DNA of 64,000 bases, taken from assembly GCF_004216715.1 (NCBI RefSeq), contig NZ_SGXG01000001.1, positions 1,674,001-1,738,000 on the forward strand, in the 5' to 3' direction. Source of the DNA: Cecembia calidifontis (lineage in GTDB: Bacteria; Bacteroidota; Bacteroidia; Cytophagales; Cyclobacteriaceae). A program made the translations under genes and the position numbers. Shown piece by piece: positions 1 through 8,393 of the stretch. The notes under the pieces are model-generated. The model saw only the letters and a list, made by a program, of their open reading frames with translations. It was not told where the DNA came from and did no database searches. The stretch's first letter is position 1. Every line of letters begins with the position of its first letter.

Positions 1-1572
1 CAGGCCAATTTGGAAAAGAAATTGGCAGGCCACAATACCATAGTGGTTGGAATCATGGGGGTAACCAACAACCCATCCAGGGGATTTGGTATCAATGGCA
101 CTGACATTAATTTTATAAGGAAATTGAGCCAGAGTAAAACTGTCATCACTGTACTGTTTGGTAATGCTTACGGGGCCAAGAATATGACAGATTTCCCAAA
201 TCATATCATGGCCTTTGAAAACAATGAATTCACCCAAAGCCTGGTGCCTGAAATCATTTTTGGGGCAAGGGATGCTTACGGAATGCTGCCGGTATCAGTC
301 AGTGAGGACCTGAGAATAGGCACAGGAGGCTATTTGGAAGGCCTGGGAAGATTGGCCTATTCGATTCCTGAAAGCCAGGGTTTAGATAGCAGGAAATTGT
401 CTGAAATTGACAAGATCATGGAGATAAGCATTTCCAAAAGGGCTTTTCCGGGGGGGGTGGTTTTGATTGCCAAGGATGGTAAGGTTGTTTTTGAGAAAGC
501 TTATGGGCATCTGGATTACAATAAGACCAAGCCTGTAAGCACCCAAACCGTTTACGACCTGGCATCCATCACCAAAGTAATGGCCACCACACAAGCCGTC
601 ATGTTTTTGGTAAGCAGGAAATTGATTGATGTGGATAAACCTATCGGTCACTATCTGCCCGAGTTAAGGAGAACCAACAAAGGAGATCTTATTTTGAAAG
701 ATATTCTGGCCCATGAGGCGGGGCTCGTGGCTTTTATTCCACATTATGCCAAAACAGTGGAGGCAGGAAGTTGGAAAAAGGAGTATTATCGTGATAGACC
801 TGAACCTGGATTTACACTGCCTGTTTCCAATGACATGTATGGGCTCAATTCCCTGAAGGATAGCCTTTGGACCTGGACAGTAAAATCAGAACTCCGGAAA
901 TTGGAGCCCGGAAGAAGAAAACATGGCTATGTTTATTCTGACCTCACCATGTATCTTTTGCAGGAGCTGGTTGAAAAGGTCACCAATCAGCCATTGGATG
1001 AGTTTGTTAGCCAAAACTTTTACGAGCCCTTGGGGCTGCATACCCTGACTTTCAATCCTGCTTTGAAAATGCCATTGGATAGGATCGCACCCACGGAAGA
1101 CGATATTACTTTCCGCAAAAGGACAGTTCATGGATATGTTCACGACCAAGGGGCGGCAATGTATGGAGGCGTGGCAGGGCATGCCGGGCTGTTTGGCACT
1201 GCCAATGATTTGGCGGTGATGATGCAACTGATGCTCAATGGAGGAAAATATGCTGATGTGGAAATTCTTGATCATGATACCATAAAGGATTTTACCAAAA
1301 GGCAGTCTCATCAAAGCCGCAGGGGCTGGGGCTGGGATAAGCCAGAACCAGAACGTGGAAAAGGAGGTAGCGCCGGGGCATTGGCGCCTAAAAGCACTTT
1401 TGGGCATACCGGGTTTACAGGAACCTGTGTCTGGGCAGATCCTGAAAATAACCTGATTTACGTGTTCTTATCCAATAGGGTCCATCCCGATGCCAATAAC
1501 AATACCCTCTTGAAAGATGGTGTCAGGACTCAGATTCATGATATCATTTATCAGGCAATGAGGAAAGGCTGA
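1..1572 (+). CDS. Glycoside hydrolase family 3 C-terminal part fused to a beta-lactamase-type serine hydrolase (5' partial)
   Basis: The reading frame is open from the first base, so the N-terminal GH3 barrel lies outside the window and the start is unknown; 523 residues are visible. The first ~115 residues resemble the C-terminal sandwich domain of GH3 beta-N-acetylglucosaminidase/beta-glucosidase-like proteins. From about residue 125 a class-C beta-lactamase/penicillin-binding-type domain follows, with S-x-x-K (SITK, nt 565-576), a YSN-like YSD (nt 934-942) and a KTG-like HTG (nt 1405-1413). This fusion is known in Bacteroidota exported hydrolases and suggests combined glycosidase and esterase/amidase action on peptidoglycan or amino sugars in the periplasm; the substrate is inferred. 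A strong hairpin follows the stop. Confidence 0.85.
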   Translation, partial: QANLEKKLAGHNTIVVGIMGVTNNPSRGFGINGTDINFIRKLSQSKTVITVLFGNAYGAKNMTDFPNHIMAFENNEFTQSLVPEIIFGARDAYGMLPVSVSEDLRIGTGGYLEGLGRLAYSIPESQGLDSRKLSEIDKIMEISISKRAFPGGVVLIAKDGKVVFEKAYGHLDYNKTKPVSTQTVYDLASITKVMATTQAVMFLVSRKLIDVDKPIGHYLPELRRTNKGDLILKDILAHEAGLVAFIPHYAKTVEAGSWKKEYYRDRPEPGFTLPVSNDMYGLNSLKDSLWTWTVKSELRKLEPGRRKHGYVYSDLTMYLLQELVEKVTNQPLDEFVSQNFYEPLGLHTLTFNPALKMPLDRIAPTEDDITFRKRTVHGYVHDQGAAMYGGVAGHAGLFGTANDLAVMMQLMLNGGKYADVEILDHDTIKDFTKRQSHQSRRGWGWDKPEPERGKGGSAGALAPKSTFGHTGFTGTCVWADPENNLIYVFLSNRVHPDANNNTLLKDGVRTQIHDIIYQAMRKG

Positions 1573-1582
1573 GGAAGTATAG

Positions 1583-1625
1583 ATGAAATTGGCAGAAAAT
1601 TTGAACAATTTTCTGCCAATTTCAT
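1583..1625 (+). terminator. Perfect 19-bp inverted repeat after the GH3 gene
   Basis: Positions 1583-1601 and 1607-1625 are perfect reverse complements around a 5-base loop (tgaac). The hairpin sits 11 bases after the stop codon and before bshA. No clean T-tract follows, so it may act as a terminator or as a 3' mRNA stabiliser. Confidence 0.6.
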
Positions 1626-1667
1626 GTTAATACAAAATTACAAAAGGCAAAACCAGAAAGGTAAAAT

Positions 1668-2813
1668 ATGAAAATAGGCATAGTCTGCTATCCAACCTTC
1701 GGAGGAAGTGGTGTAGTAGCGACAGAGCTGGGTAAAGCACTGGCAAAAAAAGGGCATCAGGTTCATTTTATTACATACAGGCAACCTACCCGTTTGGATT
1801 TTTTCAGTGAAAACCTCTACTATCATGAAGTGGATATCAAGAGCTATCCCCTTTTTGAATTTGCACCCTATGAGTTGGCTTTGGCCAGTAAGATGGTGAA
1901 TGTGGTGAAATATGAAGGGCTTGATCTCTTACATGTACATTATGCCATCCCTCATGCTTCTGCGGCTTACATGGCCAAGCAGATTTTGAAAGAAGATGGG
2001 ATCTATATTCCGGTAGTGACAACCTTGCACGGTACGGATATAACCCTGGTAGGGAAAGACCCAAGCTATGAACCTGTTGTGACTTTCAGTATCAATCAGT
2101 CTGATGGGGTAACGGCTGTATCGGAAGATCTCAAGAAAGATACCTTTGAGCATTTCGACATCAAAAACCATATTGAAGTCATTCCTAATTTCATTGATCT
2201 GGAGAGGTTCAAAAAACAGAAAAAAGAACACTTCAAATTGGCCATTTGTCCTCACGGAGAAAAATTATTGGTACACACTTCCAACTTTAGGAAAGTCAAG
2301 CGCGTTGAAGACGTTATCAAAGTATTTTATGAATTGAGAAAACAAATTCCTGCTAAATTGCTTTTAGTAGGTGACGGTCCGGAGAGAGACAAGATGGAGC
2401 GCTTGTGCAGGGATCTTGGTACCTGTGATGATATCCGGTTTTTGGGTAAGCTTGAGGCGGTGGAAGAAGTCTTGTCCGTGGCGGATTTGTTTATGATGCC
2501 TTCAGAGAAGGAAAGTTTTGGTCTCGCAGCCCTGGAAGCCATGGCCTGTGAAGTTCCGGTACTTTCTTCCAATGCAGGAGGGATTCCTGAATTGAATCTG
2601 GACGGGGTCACTGGATACGTTTGCAATATCGGAGATGTTACCACCATGACCCAAAAAGCACTTGAAATACTGGATGAGCATAACCTTCCCAGGTTCAAGG
2701 CCAATGCATTGGCCAGGGCCAAGGAATTTGATGTTACCAATATTTTGCCCAAATACGAAGAGTTTTACAGGGATACTGTACAAAAAGCCCAGCAAAAATT
2801 AATGGGTGTATGA
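1668..2813 (+). CDS. bshA: N-acetyl-alpha-D-glucosaminyl L-malate synthase BshA
   Basis: GT4-family glycosyltransferase of 381 aa, the usual BshA length. It transfers GlcNAc from UDP-GlcNAc to L-malate, the first step of bacillithiol synthesis in the cytoplasm. The N-terminal glycine-rich acceptor loop (FGGSGVVATELG, about residues 11-22) and the following RLDFFSENLYYHEV segment are characteristic of BshA. The C-terminal half carries the GT4 EX7E motif (E-SFGLAAL-E, about residues 283-291) and a GGIPE nucleotide-sugar loop. Bacillithiol is widespread in Bacteroidota and Firmicutes. No bshB or bshC homologue is in the window, so the gene appears monocistronic. The ATG is preceded by a weak aaaggt ribosome-binding stretch. 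Confidence 0.93.
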   Translation: MKIGIVCYPTFGGSGVVATELGKALAKKGHQVHFITYRQPTRLDFFSENLYYHEVDIKSYPLFEFAPYELALASKMVNVVKYEGLDLLHVHYAIPHASAAYMAKQILKEDGIYIPVVTTLHGTDITLVGKDPSYEPVVTFSINQSDGVTAVSEDLKKDTFEHFDIKNHIEVIPNFIDLERFKKQKKEHFKLAICPHGEKLLVHTSNFRKVKRVEDVIKVFYELRKQIPAKLLLVGDGPERDKMERLCRDLGTCDDIRFLGKLEAVEEVLSVADLFMMPSEKESFGLAALEAMACEVPVLSSNAGGIPELNLDGVTGYVCNIGDVTTMTQKALEILDEHNLPRFKANALARAKEFDVTNILPKYEEFYRDTVQKAQQKLMGV

Positions 2814-2844
2814 CAAAAATCATATAGGAATTTCAAGGGAAAAT

Positions 2845-2875
2845 ATTGCATTTCAATGTCTTGACTTTAATTTTG
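2845..2875 (+). promoter_or_regulatory. Putative Bacteroidota-type promoter upstream of the hydroxylase gene
   Basis: TAATTTTG at 2868-2875 matches the Bacteroidota -7 consensus TAnnTTTG. An ATTG at 2845-2848, 19 bases upstream, could serve as a degenerate -33 box. The predicted leader to the ATG at 2960 is about 80 bases. This is a motif match only. Confidence 0.35.
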
Positions 2876-2959
2876 CACCAAGTTCAAAGGATTTTTCCTT
2901 GAAAGCCATTGCTATATTTTGAAAACCAACTTCATTATTTAAACAAGTAAAGGATAATT

Positions 2960-3604
2960 ATGACAACGACCACTTTGAAAAAAATTGGTAGATTGGATAG
3001 GCCGGATAATAATGGTTCTGCGAAAATGTTTGAAAATCCAGTTTTGGAAAGATTGTCCAGGACCCATATCAGCGTGCCTATAATTTTGTTTTTTACCATT
3101 TCAGGGATTTCCTTATACTATGCCATCACTGCTACCTCTATTGGATTGCTTGTAGGTATTCCGGTGATGTTGATAGGGATACTGGCATTTACTTTTGTGG
3201 AATATATGATGCATAAGCATTTTTTCCACATGGAGCCTGATACGCCTCTAAAAGACAAATTACAATATACAGTACATGGTGTTCACCATGATTATCCAAA
3301 AGACAAAGACAGGCTGGCCATGCCCCCATTTGTCAGTGCTGCTTATGCCTTGATATTCTATGGTGTATTTACGCTGGTGATGGGTGATTATGCCCTTTAT
3401 TTCCTGCCGGGCTTTCTTATTGGATATGCTGCTTACTTGGGAGTACATTATGCAGTGCATGCTTATCAACCCCCTAAAAATTTCTTAAAAATTTTGTGGG
3501 TTAACCATGCGGTACACCATTACAAAGACCCTGATGCGGCATTTGGTGTTAGCTCACCTTTGTGGGATTACTTACTGGGAACCATGCCCAATAAAGAAAA
3601 GTAA
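2960..3604 (+). CDS. Fatty acid hydroxylase / sterol desaturase superfamily membrane protein
   Basis: A 214-aa integral membrane protein with the histidine clusters of the di-iron fatty acid hydroxylase superfamily: HKHFFH, HGVHH, HYAVH and HAVHH, in that order, separated by hydrophobic segments. Two hydrophobic spans precede the first His cluster and two lie between the second and third. Family members hydroxylate or desaturate lipids at a di-iron site facing the cytoplasm. In Bacteroidota the substrate could be an acyl chain of sulfonolipid, ornithine lipid or lipid A, or a carotenoid; the sequence does not decide. The gene stands alone between its own promoter-like sequence and a terminator. 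Confidence 0.8.
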   Translation: MTTTTLKKIGRLDRPDNNGSAKMFENPVLERLSRTHISVPIILFFTISGISLYYAITATSIGLLVGIPVMLIGILAFTFVEYMMHKHFFHMEPDTPLKDKLQYTVHGVHHDYPKDKDRLAMPPFVSAAYALIFYGVFTLVMGDYALYFLPGFLIGYAAYLGVHYAVHAYQPPKNFLKILWVNHAVHHYKDPDAAFGVSSPLWDYLLGTMPNKEK

Positions 3605-3625
3605 TACTTACAATTGGATTATAAA

Positions 3626-3671
3626 TCCTTCCTTGGCAGGCTAAAACCCTAATTCAAGGAAGGACTTTTTT
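3626..3671 (+). terminator. Rho-independent terminator of the hydroxylase gene
   Basis: A perfect 10-bp stem (3626-3635 tccttccttg, 3655-3664 caaggaagga) is followed by c and six T residues. It lies in the convergent space between the hydroxylase and the leftward lipoprotein gene. Confidence 0.75.
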
Positions 3672-4089
3672 ATTGCCTTTTGCGCTGAATTCTTTCCATA
3701 AACCCTTCTTTGAAAGAATAATAGCCTGCACTGTCATTCATACTTTCAAAAAAGCCAGGGGAGATGTCCAATCGCCTGTAAAGATGGGTTTCCAAGGTAT
3801 CCCGAATGATAAAAATAGAGTCATTCAGGGTCTCCAAATTCCAGACTCTTTCAAAAAATAAAGGGGTAGTGGTAATAAGGCGCTGGCCATCTCTCTCATA
3901 GGTGTACTCGACAAGCCCCATATTTTCATGGTTGAGTATGATAAGGGTATCAGAAATATACAGCTCGTAATACAAAGAGTCAGGGTCAAACCCGTACCAG
4001 TTTCCGATAAGCCCGTTGCTGCTTTCTTCTTTTTTACATGAAACGAGCAGGAAAAAAATGAACAATATTCCGAAAATTTTTGTCCTCAT
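3670..4089 (-). CDS. Small lipoprotein of unknown function
   Basis: 139 aa. A lipoprotein signal peptide is clear: basic start, hydrophobic core IFGILFIFFLL, then VSC with Cys18 as the predicted lipidated residue. The mature part is acidic and predicted to be beta-rich, with repeated hydrophobic/polar alternation and an ITTTPLFFERVWNLETL stretch, similar in general appearance to the small lipocalin-like or DUF lipoproteins common in Cytophagales. I do not recognise a named family. It is transcribed divergently from the SDR gene at 4189 across a 99-bp gap. Confidence 0.7.
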   Translation of the reverse strand: MRTKIFGILFIFFLLVSCKKEESSNGLIGNWYGFDPDSLYYELYISDTLIILNHENMGLVEYTYERDGQRLITTTPLFFERVWNLETLNDSIFIIRDTLETHLYRRLDISPGFFESMNDSAGYYSFKEGFMERIQRKRQ

Positions 4090-4188
4090 AACAAAGCTTC
4101 AACCAATTGATGATAAAAACCAAATCTGTTCCAAAATTAGGAGCTTTCAACTATCAATTTACTCAAATTTCCAATAATTTCTTCAAAT

Positions 4189-5007
4189 ATGCCAAGAGTT
4201 AGCATTATCGGCTTGGGTTGGCTGGGTAAACCCTTAGCTGAATTTCTATTGAAAAAGGGTTTTGAAGTCAAAGGAAGTACCACTTCTGCTGAAAAAGCCG
4301 AGAGATTGAAAAAGGAAGGTATCCCGGCATTTCAGTTTCGATTGCAGCCATATCCTCAGGGCTTGGCTTATCATTCCTTGTTTGAATCGGATATTATTTT
4401 TATCAATATTCCTCCCAGATCGAGGAGCATGCCTGAAACATATCATCCCGAACAGATAAAATTCTTAAAGGAAATGATAGCACAGGCAGGGGTGAAAAAA
4501 GTCATTTATGTGTCCTCCACGTCTGTTTATCCCGATCTTTGCCAGATAGCCAAAGAGGAAGATTTCTTGGATGAGGAGAATACAGGTAATAAGGCTTTAT
4601 TGACTGCGGAAAAGCTTCTGGCAAAGGACAAGGTCTTCGACTTGACCATCATCAGGTATGGGGGGTTATTGGGAGTGGACAGGATTCCGGGCCGGTATTT
4701 TTCAGGCAAGGAAAATGTGGATGGCAATGCCCCTGTGAATTATATCCATCAGGAAGATGCAGTAAGTCTTGCCTCTTGGATCATTGAAAAGGATTTATGG
4801 AATGAAACTTTCAATGGTGTCGCCCCTTTCCATCCAAGCAGAAGAGAAGTATTCGAAAAAAATGCAGTGGACATGGGTTTTCCCCCACCCAAAAGCTATT
4901 CTTCCGAGGATGGTCTGTGGAAAGAAATCGCCGCTGATAAAATCCTTGCTACCGGATTTAGGTTCAAATTTTCCGATCCCCTTGATTTTTCCTATCGCCT
5001 TCAATAA
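4189..5007 (+). CDS. Atypical/extended SDR, YeeZ-like NAD(P)-binding epimerase family protein
   Basis: 272 aa with an N-terminal Rossmann fold; G8-x-G10-x-x-G13 (GLGWLG) binds the dinucleotide. The segments GSTTSAEK, FINIPP and YVSSTSVYPD match the YeeZ/atypical SDR subgroup of NAD-dependent epimerase/dehydratase proteins. The usual YxxxK catalytic pair is not intact (the Tyr in SVYPDLC lacks Lys at +4), so classical epimerase chemistry is doubtful. Function is unknown. It begins a rightward series with SDR, VanX-like, ThuA and hydrolase genes, but 39 bases separate it from the next gene, so co-transcription is only probable. Confidence 0.78.
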   Translation: MPRVSIIGLGWLGKPLAEFLLKKGFEVKGSTTSAEKAERLKKEGIPAFQFRLQPYPQGLAYHSLFESDIIFINIPPRSRSMPETYHPEQIKFLKEMIAQAGVKKVIYVSSTSVYPDLCQIAKEEDFLDEENTGNKALLTAEKLLAKDKVFDLTIIRYGGLLGVDRIPGRYFSGKENVDGNAPVNYIHQEDAVSLASWIIEKDLWNETFNGVAPFHPSRREVFEKNAVDMGFPPPKSYSSEDGLWKEIAADKILATGFRFKFSDPLDFSYRLQ

Positions 5008-5046
5008 ATATTTTATTTAGCGGGACTTAATAATTAAATTCAGCAC

Positions 5047-5808
5047 ATGGAAAAGAAAATTGCGCTTGTGACAGGTGCCACTTCAGGTATAGGTTGGGCG
5101 ACATCAGTGGCTCTTGCCCAATTGGGTTATCATATCATTGCTACCGGAAGAAGACAGAAAAGGCTTCAGGACCTGCAGAAGGAAATTTCAAAAGAGGGGG
5201 TGGATGTTCTGACTTTGAATTTTGATGTTAGGGATCAAGTAGCAGTAAAAGATGCCTTCAGCACATTACCGGACAGCTGGAGAAAGATTGATGTATTGAT
5301 CAACAATGCAGGGAATGCCCATGGCCTGGACCCTATCCAAACAGGTAGTTTGGAGGATTGGGACGCCATGATTGATATCAATGTCAAAGGCCTGTTATAC
5401 GTTTCGAATGAAGTCATTCCAGGTATGGTTGCAAGAAATTCGGGTACCATTGTCAATATCGGATCTATTGCGGGCAAAGAAGTTTATCCAATGGGGAATG
5501 TCTATTGTGCTTCCAAGCATGCCGTAGATGCCTTGACCAAAGGTATGCGGATGGACCTTAACCCTTATGGAATCAGGGTCATTGGCGTACATCCCGGTCT
5601 AGTGGAAACAGAATTCTCATTGGTCCGATTTAAAGGGGATGAGGAACGATCCAAATCTGTTTACAAGGGATTTCAGCCCCTAACCGCAGAGGATATTGCA
5701 GAAACAATTGCCTTTGCGGTGAGCAGACCTGCCCATGTAGTATTAGCGGATATTGTGATGTTGCCTACTGCCCAAGCTTCGGCCACCTTAGTGAAAAAAA
5801 ACCTCTAA
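5047..5808 (+). CDS. Classical short-chain dehydrogenase/reductase, YdfG-like
   Basis: 253 aa, the standard length for a classical SDR. It shows TGATSGIG (about residues 10-17) for cofactor binding, the GRR sequence after beta-2 that favours NADP, NNAG, an active-site Ser in the NIGSIAG segment, and catalytic YCASK. The C-terminal half resembles YdfG, which reduces L-allo-threonine, 3-hydroxypropionate and related 3-hydroxy acids; the substrate is inferred from similarity only. The stop is 3 bases before the VanX-like lipoprotein gene, which indicates a two-gene transcription unit. Confidence 0.87.
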   Translation: MEKKIALVTGATSGIGWATSVALAQLGYHIIATGRRQKRLQDLQKEISKEGVDVLTLNFDVRDQVAVKDAFSTLPDSWRKIDVLINNAGNAHGLDPIQTGSLEDWDAMIDINVKGLLYVSNEVIPGMVARNSGTIVNIGSIAGKEVYPMGNVYCASKHAVDALTKGMRMDLNPYGIRVIGVHPGLVETEFSLVRFKGDEERSKSVYKGFQPLTAEDIAETIAFAVSRPAHVVLADIVMLPTAQASATLVKKNL

Positions 5809-5811
5809 ACC

Positions 5812-6582
5812 ATGGTCCACAAATCTAAACCTCTCTTATTACTTCTAACAGCCATTTGCTTTGCTTGCCAATCTAAAGAGACCAAGGTGAAGGAAATACC
5901 AGAAGCTATTTGGGATGCCACAGAAGAATGGGTGATAGATGATGAGGAATTTGAGATCGTAGAGGAAATCAGTGAACTGGAGCAAAGCCTTATTGATGCA
6001 GGTCTGGTCGATATTGAAGACCTGATCCCGGGGATTTTTGTGGATCTGAAATATTCAACTACTGATAATTTTTTTGGAAAAGATGTTTACGGAGACCTAA
6101 CAAGGTGTTACCTACAGCCCGAAGTGGTGCAGATGCTCAAAAAGGCCCATGAAAAACTTCGACAGGAACACCCAGAACTCACCTTTCTGGTCTTTGATGG
6201 GGTACGGCCCCTGAGCGTCCAACAGATCCTTTGGGATAACCTGGACAAACCTGACAGCATCAAACCCCTATATGTAGCAGATCCCAAGATTGGGGGGCTC
6301 CATAATTATGGTGTAGCGGTTGACCTGACTTTGGCCTATGCAGAGACCGGTGAAGCCTTGGATATGGGAACTCCCTATGACTATTTCGGCTATCCTGCTT
6401 ATCCGGACAGAGAACCGCAAATGCTCAGGGAAGGAAAGATCAGCAAACAGCATATTGCCAACCGTGAAATCCTCCGAAAAGTCATGAAGCACGGCGGGTT
6501 TTCAGGAATTGGTTCCGAATGGTGGCATTTCAATGCCTTTTCCAGGAAGGAAGCAGCCGAGAAGTTCGGGCTGGTGGAATAA
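5812..6582 (+). CDS. M15D family D-alanyl-D-alanine dipeptidase (VanX/DdpX-like) lipoprotein
   Basis: 256 aa with a short lipoprotein signal (LLLLLTAICFAC, Cys19). After an acidic linker (about residues 35-65) comes the peptidase M15D domain: FVDLKYSTTDNFFGKDVYG, VFDGVRP, and the zinc ligands H in GGLHNYGVAVD, the D of the same motif, and H in SEWWHFN, with the catalytic E of EWWH. VanX-type enzymes split D-Ala-D-Ala. As a periplasmic lipoprotein in a glycopeptide-insensitive Gram-negative, its role is probably recycling of peptidoglycan-derived D-Ala-D-Ala rather than resistance. No vanH or vanA homologue is near. It is closely coupled to the SDR upstream (3-base gap). Confidence 0.87.
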   Translation: MVHKSKPLLLLLTAICFACQSKETKVKEIPEAIWDATEEWVIDDEEFEIVEEISELEQSLIDAGLVDIEDLIPGIFVDLKYSTTDNFFGKDVYGDLTRCYLQPEVVQMLKKAHEKLRQEHPELTFLVFDGVRPLSVQQILWDNLDKPDSIKPLYVADPKIGGLHNYGVAVDLTLAYAETGEALDMGTPYDYFGYPAYPDREPQMLREGKISKQHIANREILRKVMKHGGFSGIGSEWWHFNAFSRKEAAEKFGLVE

Positions 6583-6626
6583 ACAAGCGTCACCTTATCA
6601 ACAAATAACAACCTAAACAAAAGCAT

Positions 6627-7397
6627 ATGAAATCAATGACAAGTTTGCCCCTCATCATTCTGTTTTTAGCAGTTACCATGGGGGTTTCAAATTTCGCTGA
6701 GGCCCAAAATTACCAGTTCAGGGCATTGGTCTTCAGCAAAACCAAGGGTTTTCGCCATCAGTCCATTCCTGATGGGGTGGTTGCTATCAAAAAACTTGGT
6801 AGAGACCATCAGTTTGAAGTATTTTCAACAGAAGACGCAGACATTTTCACAGATGAGCGATTGAAGCGTTTTGATGTCATCATTATGATGAGCACCACAG
6901 GAACCATTTTCAATGAAGAGCAAAAAGCGGCTTTTCAGAGATTTGTCCAAAGTGGCAAAGGGGTAGTGGGCATACACAGTGCGACAGATACAGAATACGA
7001 ATGGCCTTGGTACACCAAACTGATCGGTGCACAGTTCAAAAACCATCCTTATATACAGTCCGTAAGGCTCAATGTCGTGGATAAAAACCATCCAGCTACC
7101 TATCACTTACCAGAGAAATGGCTATGGACAGATGAGCTCTATGCTTTCAAGAACTTTAACCCGGATGTCCGTGTTCTTATTACCGCGGATGAAACCTCTT
7201 ATGATACCAATTTTTCCTGGCAACCAACAGAAGGAATGGGTGAATTTCATCCCATGGCCTGGACACACGAGTACGATGGGGGAAGGATTTTCTACACCGC
7301 TTTGGGCCATACAGATTGGGCATTTGTGAGCGAAAATTTCCTTCAGCATATTTATGGAGGGATATGGTATGCGGCTAAAGGTTTCCCGATAGAATGA
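6627..7397 (+). CDS. Secreted ThuA domain protein
   Basis: 256 aa with a cleavable Sec signal peptide ending near NFAEAQ. The remainder is one ThuA (trehalose-utilisation-like, class-I glutamine amidotransferase-like) domain: RALVFSKTKGFRHQSI, GVVGIHSATDTEYEWPWY, KNHPY and ALGHTDWAF are family hallmarks. ThuA proteins in Bacteroidota are linked to sugar metabolism, including keto-sugar conversions, but the reaction of this one is unknown. The start is the ATG at 6627, preceded by aaaagcat with no strong Shine-Dalgarno. The next gene begins 30 bases downstream. Confidence 0.85.
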   Translation: MKSMTSLPLIILFLAVTMGVSNFAEAQNYQFRALVFSKTKGFRHQSIPDGVVAIKKLGRDHQFEVFSTEDADIFTDERLKRFDVIIMMSTTGTIFNEEQKAAFQRFVQSGKGVVGIHSATDTEYEWPWYTKLIGAQFKNHPYIQSVRLNVVDKNHPATYHLPEKWLWTDELYAFKNFNPDVRVLITADETSYDTNFSWQPTEGMGEFHPMAWTHEYDGGRIFYTALGHTDWAFVSENFLQHIYGGIWYAAKGFPIE

Positions 7398-7427
7398 TTG
7401 GAGATATTTTGAAAATAAATAGAATCG

Positions 7428-8192
7428 ATGAAACTTAATTTCAAAAAAACGGGGGCTGGAAAGCCCCTTATTATTGTACATGGCCTTTTTGGTTCAGCAG
7501 ACAACTGGTTCAGTATCGCAAGGGAACTTGAAAAGGACTTTACCCTTTATTTGGTGGATCAGAGAAATCACGGGGATTCCCCCCACAGTGAGGATTGGGA
7601 TTATTCCGTAATGGCTGAGGACCTAAAAGAGCTGATGCAGGATGAAGGACTATCATCTGCTTATTTTATGGGCCATTCCATGGGAGGAAAAACCGTCATG
7701 AGGCTGGCTTTGGAGTACCCTGAATTGGTGGAAAAGTTGATAGTGGCGGACATTGCACCCCGTTTTTACCCCTTACACCATCAACAAATTTTGGAAGGAT
7801 TGAATGCCATACCTTTAGGGCAACTGAAATCCAGAAAAGAGGCGGATGAAATTCTTGCCAAATACATCAATAATCCCGGAATCAGGCAGTTTTTGCTGAA
7901 GAGTTTGGGAAGGGATGAAAACGGAAAGTTTATCTGGAAAATCAACCTCCCCGTGATCACAGAGAAGATAGCTAATGTTGGAGAAGCCATAGAATCTGAA
8001 AAGCCATTTGAAAAACCTACGCTTTTTATCGGAGGGGAAAACTCAGATTATATTACAGAAAAAGATAAGGAGGACATCACACGTTTATTTCCCAATAGCC
8101 ACCTGATTTATATCAAAAACGCTGGGCATTGGTTGCATGCGGAGCAGCCTGCTGCGGTGATAGAGACGGTAAGGGCCTTTTTAAATACATAA
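7428..8192 (+). CDS. Alpha/beta fold hydrolase, YbfF-like
   Basis: 254 aa. It has the oxyanion HGLFGSADNW segment, DQRNHGDSPH, the nucleophile elbow GHSMGG and the C-terminal catalytic His in NAGHWLHAEQP, an organisation typical of YbfF/acyl-CoA thioesterase-type esterases. It is cytoplasmic with no signal peptide; the substrate is unknown. The last 44 codons (from nt 8059) are repeated at 9934-10067 because an IS1634-family element duplicated its target. The gene is intact because the left copy of the duplication completes it. Before insertion it was convergent with the amidohydrolase gene, with the two stop codons 75 bases apart. Confidence 0.88.
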   Translation: MKLNFKKTGAGKPLIIVHGLFGSADNWFSIARELEKDFTLYLVDQRNHGDSPHSEDWDYSVMAEDLKELMQDEGLSSAYFMGHSMGGKTVMRLALEYPELVEKLIVADIAPRFYPLHHQQILEGLNAIPLGQLKSRKEADEILAKYINNPGIRQFLLKSLGRDENGKFIWKINLPVITEKIANVGEAIESEKPFEKPTLFIGGENSDYITEKDKEDITRLFPNSHLIYIKNAGHWLHAEQPAAVIETVRAFLNT

Positions 8193-8279
8193 AGGCACTG
8201 TTTAGATGCTTGTCTAAGCTGTTTGATTTTCAGATCATCAGTGCACTTAGACAATCATTAGCAGCAATTACTTCACCCT
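8059..8279. repeat. Left copy of 221-bp target duplication flanking the IS1634 element
   Basis: These 221 bases are identical by eye to 9934-10154 (offset exactly 1875). They contain the 3' end of the alpha/beta hydrolase gene, the old intergenic region, and the last 12 bases of the amidohydrolase gene. IS1634 of Mycoplasma mycoides is known for very long and variable target duplications, so this is the expected signature of this IS family. Confidence 0.92.
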
Positions 8280-8393
8280 CCTGACTTCGACAGTCGTCAG
8301 TCCCATTTTTACATAAAGTATTGAAATATAGATCATTATAATTTTCAGATTCTCAATTTGGGTGTCCCGGGGTGGTTTTTTGTACTTTTAGGC

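Noticed and set aside
7428..8192. Alpha/beta hydrolase as a pseudogene because a second partial copy exists
   Set aside because: The first copy is complete through its stop codon. The second is only the target duplication made by the IS1634 element.
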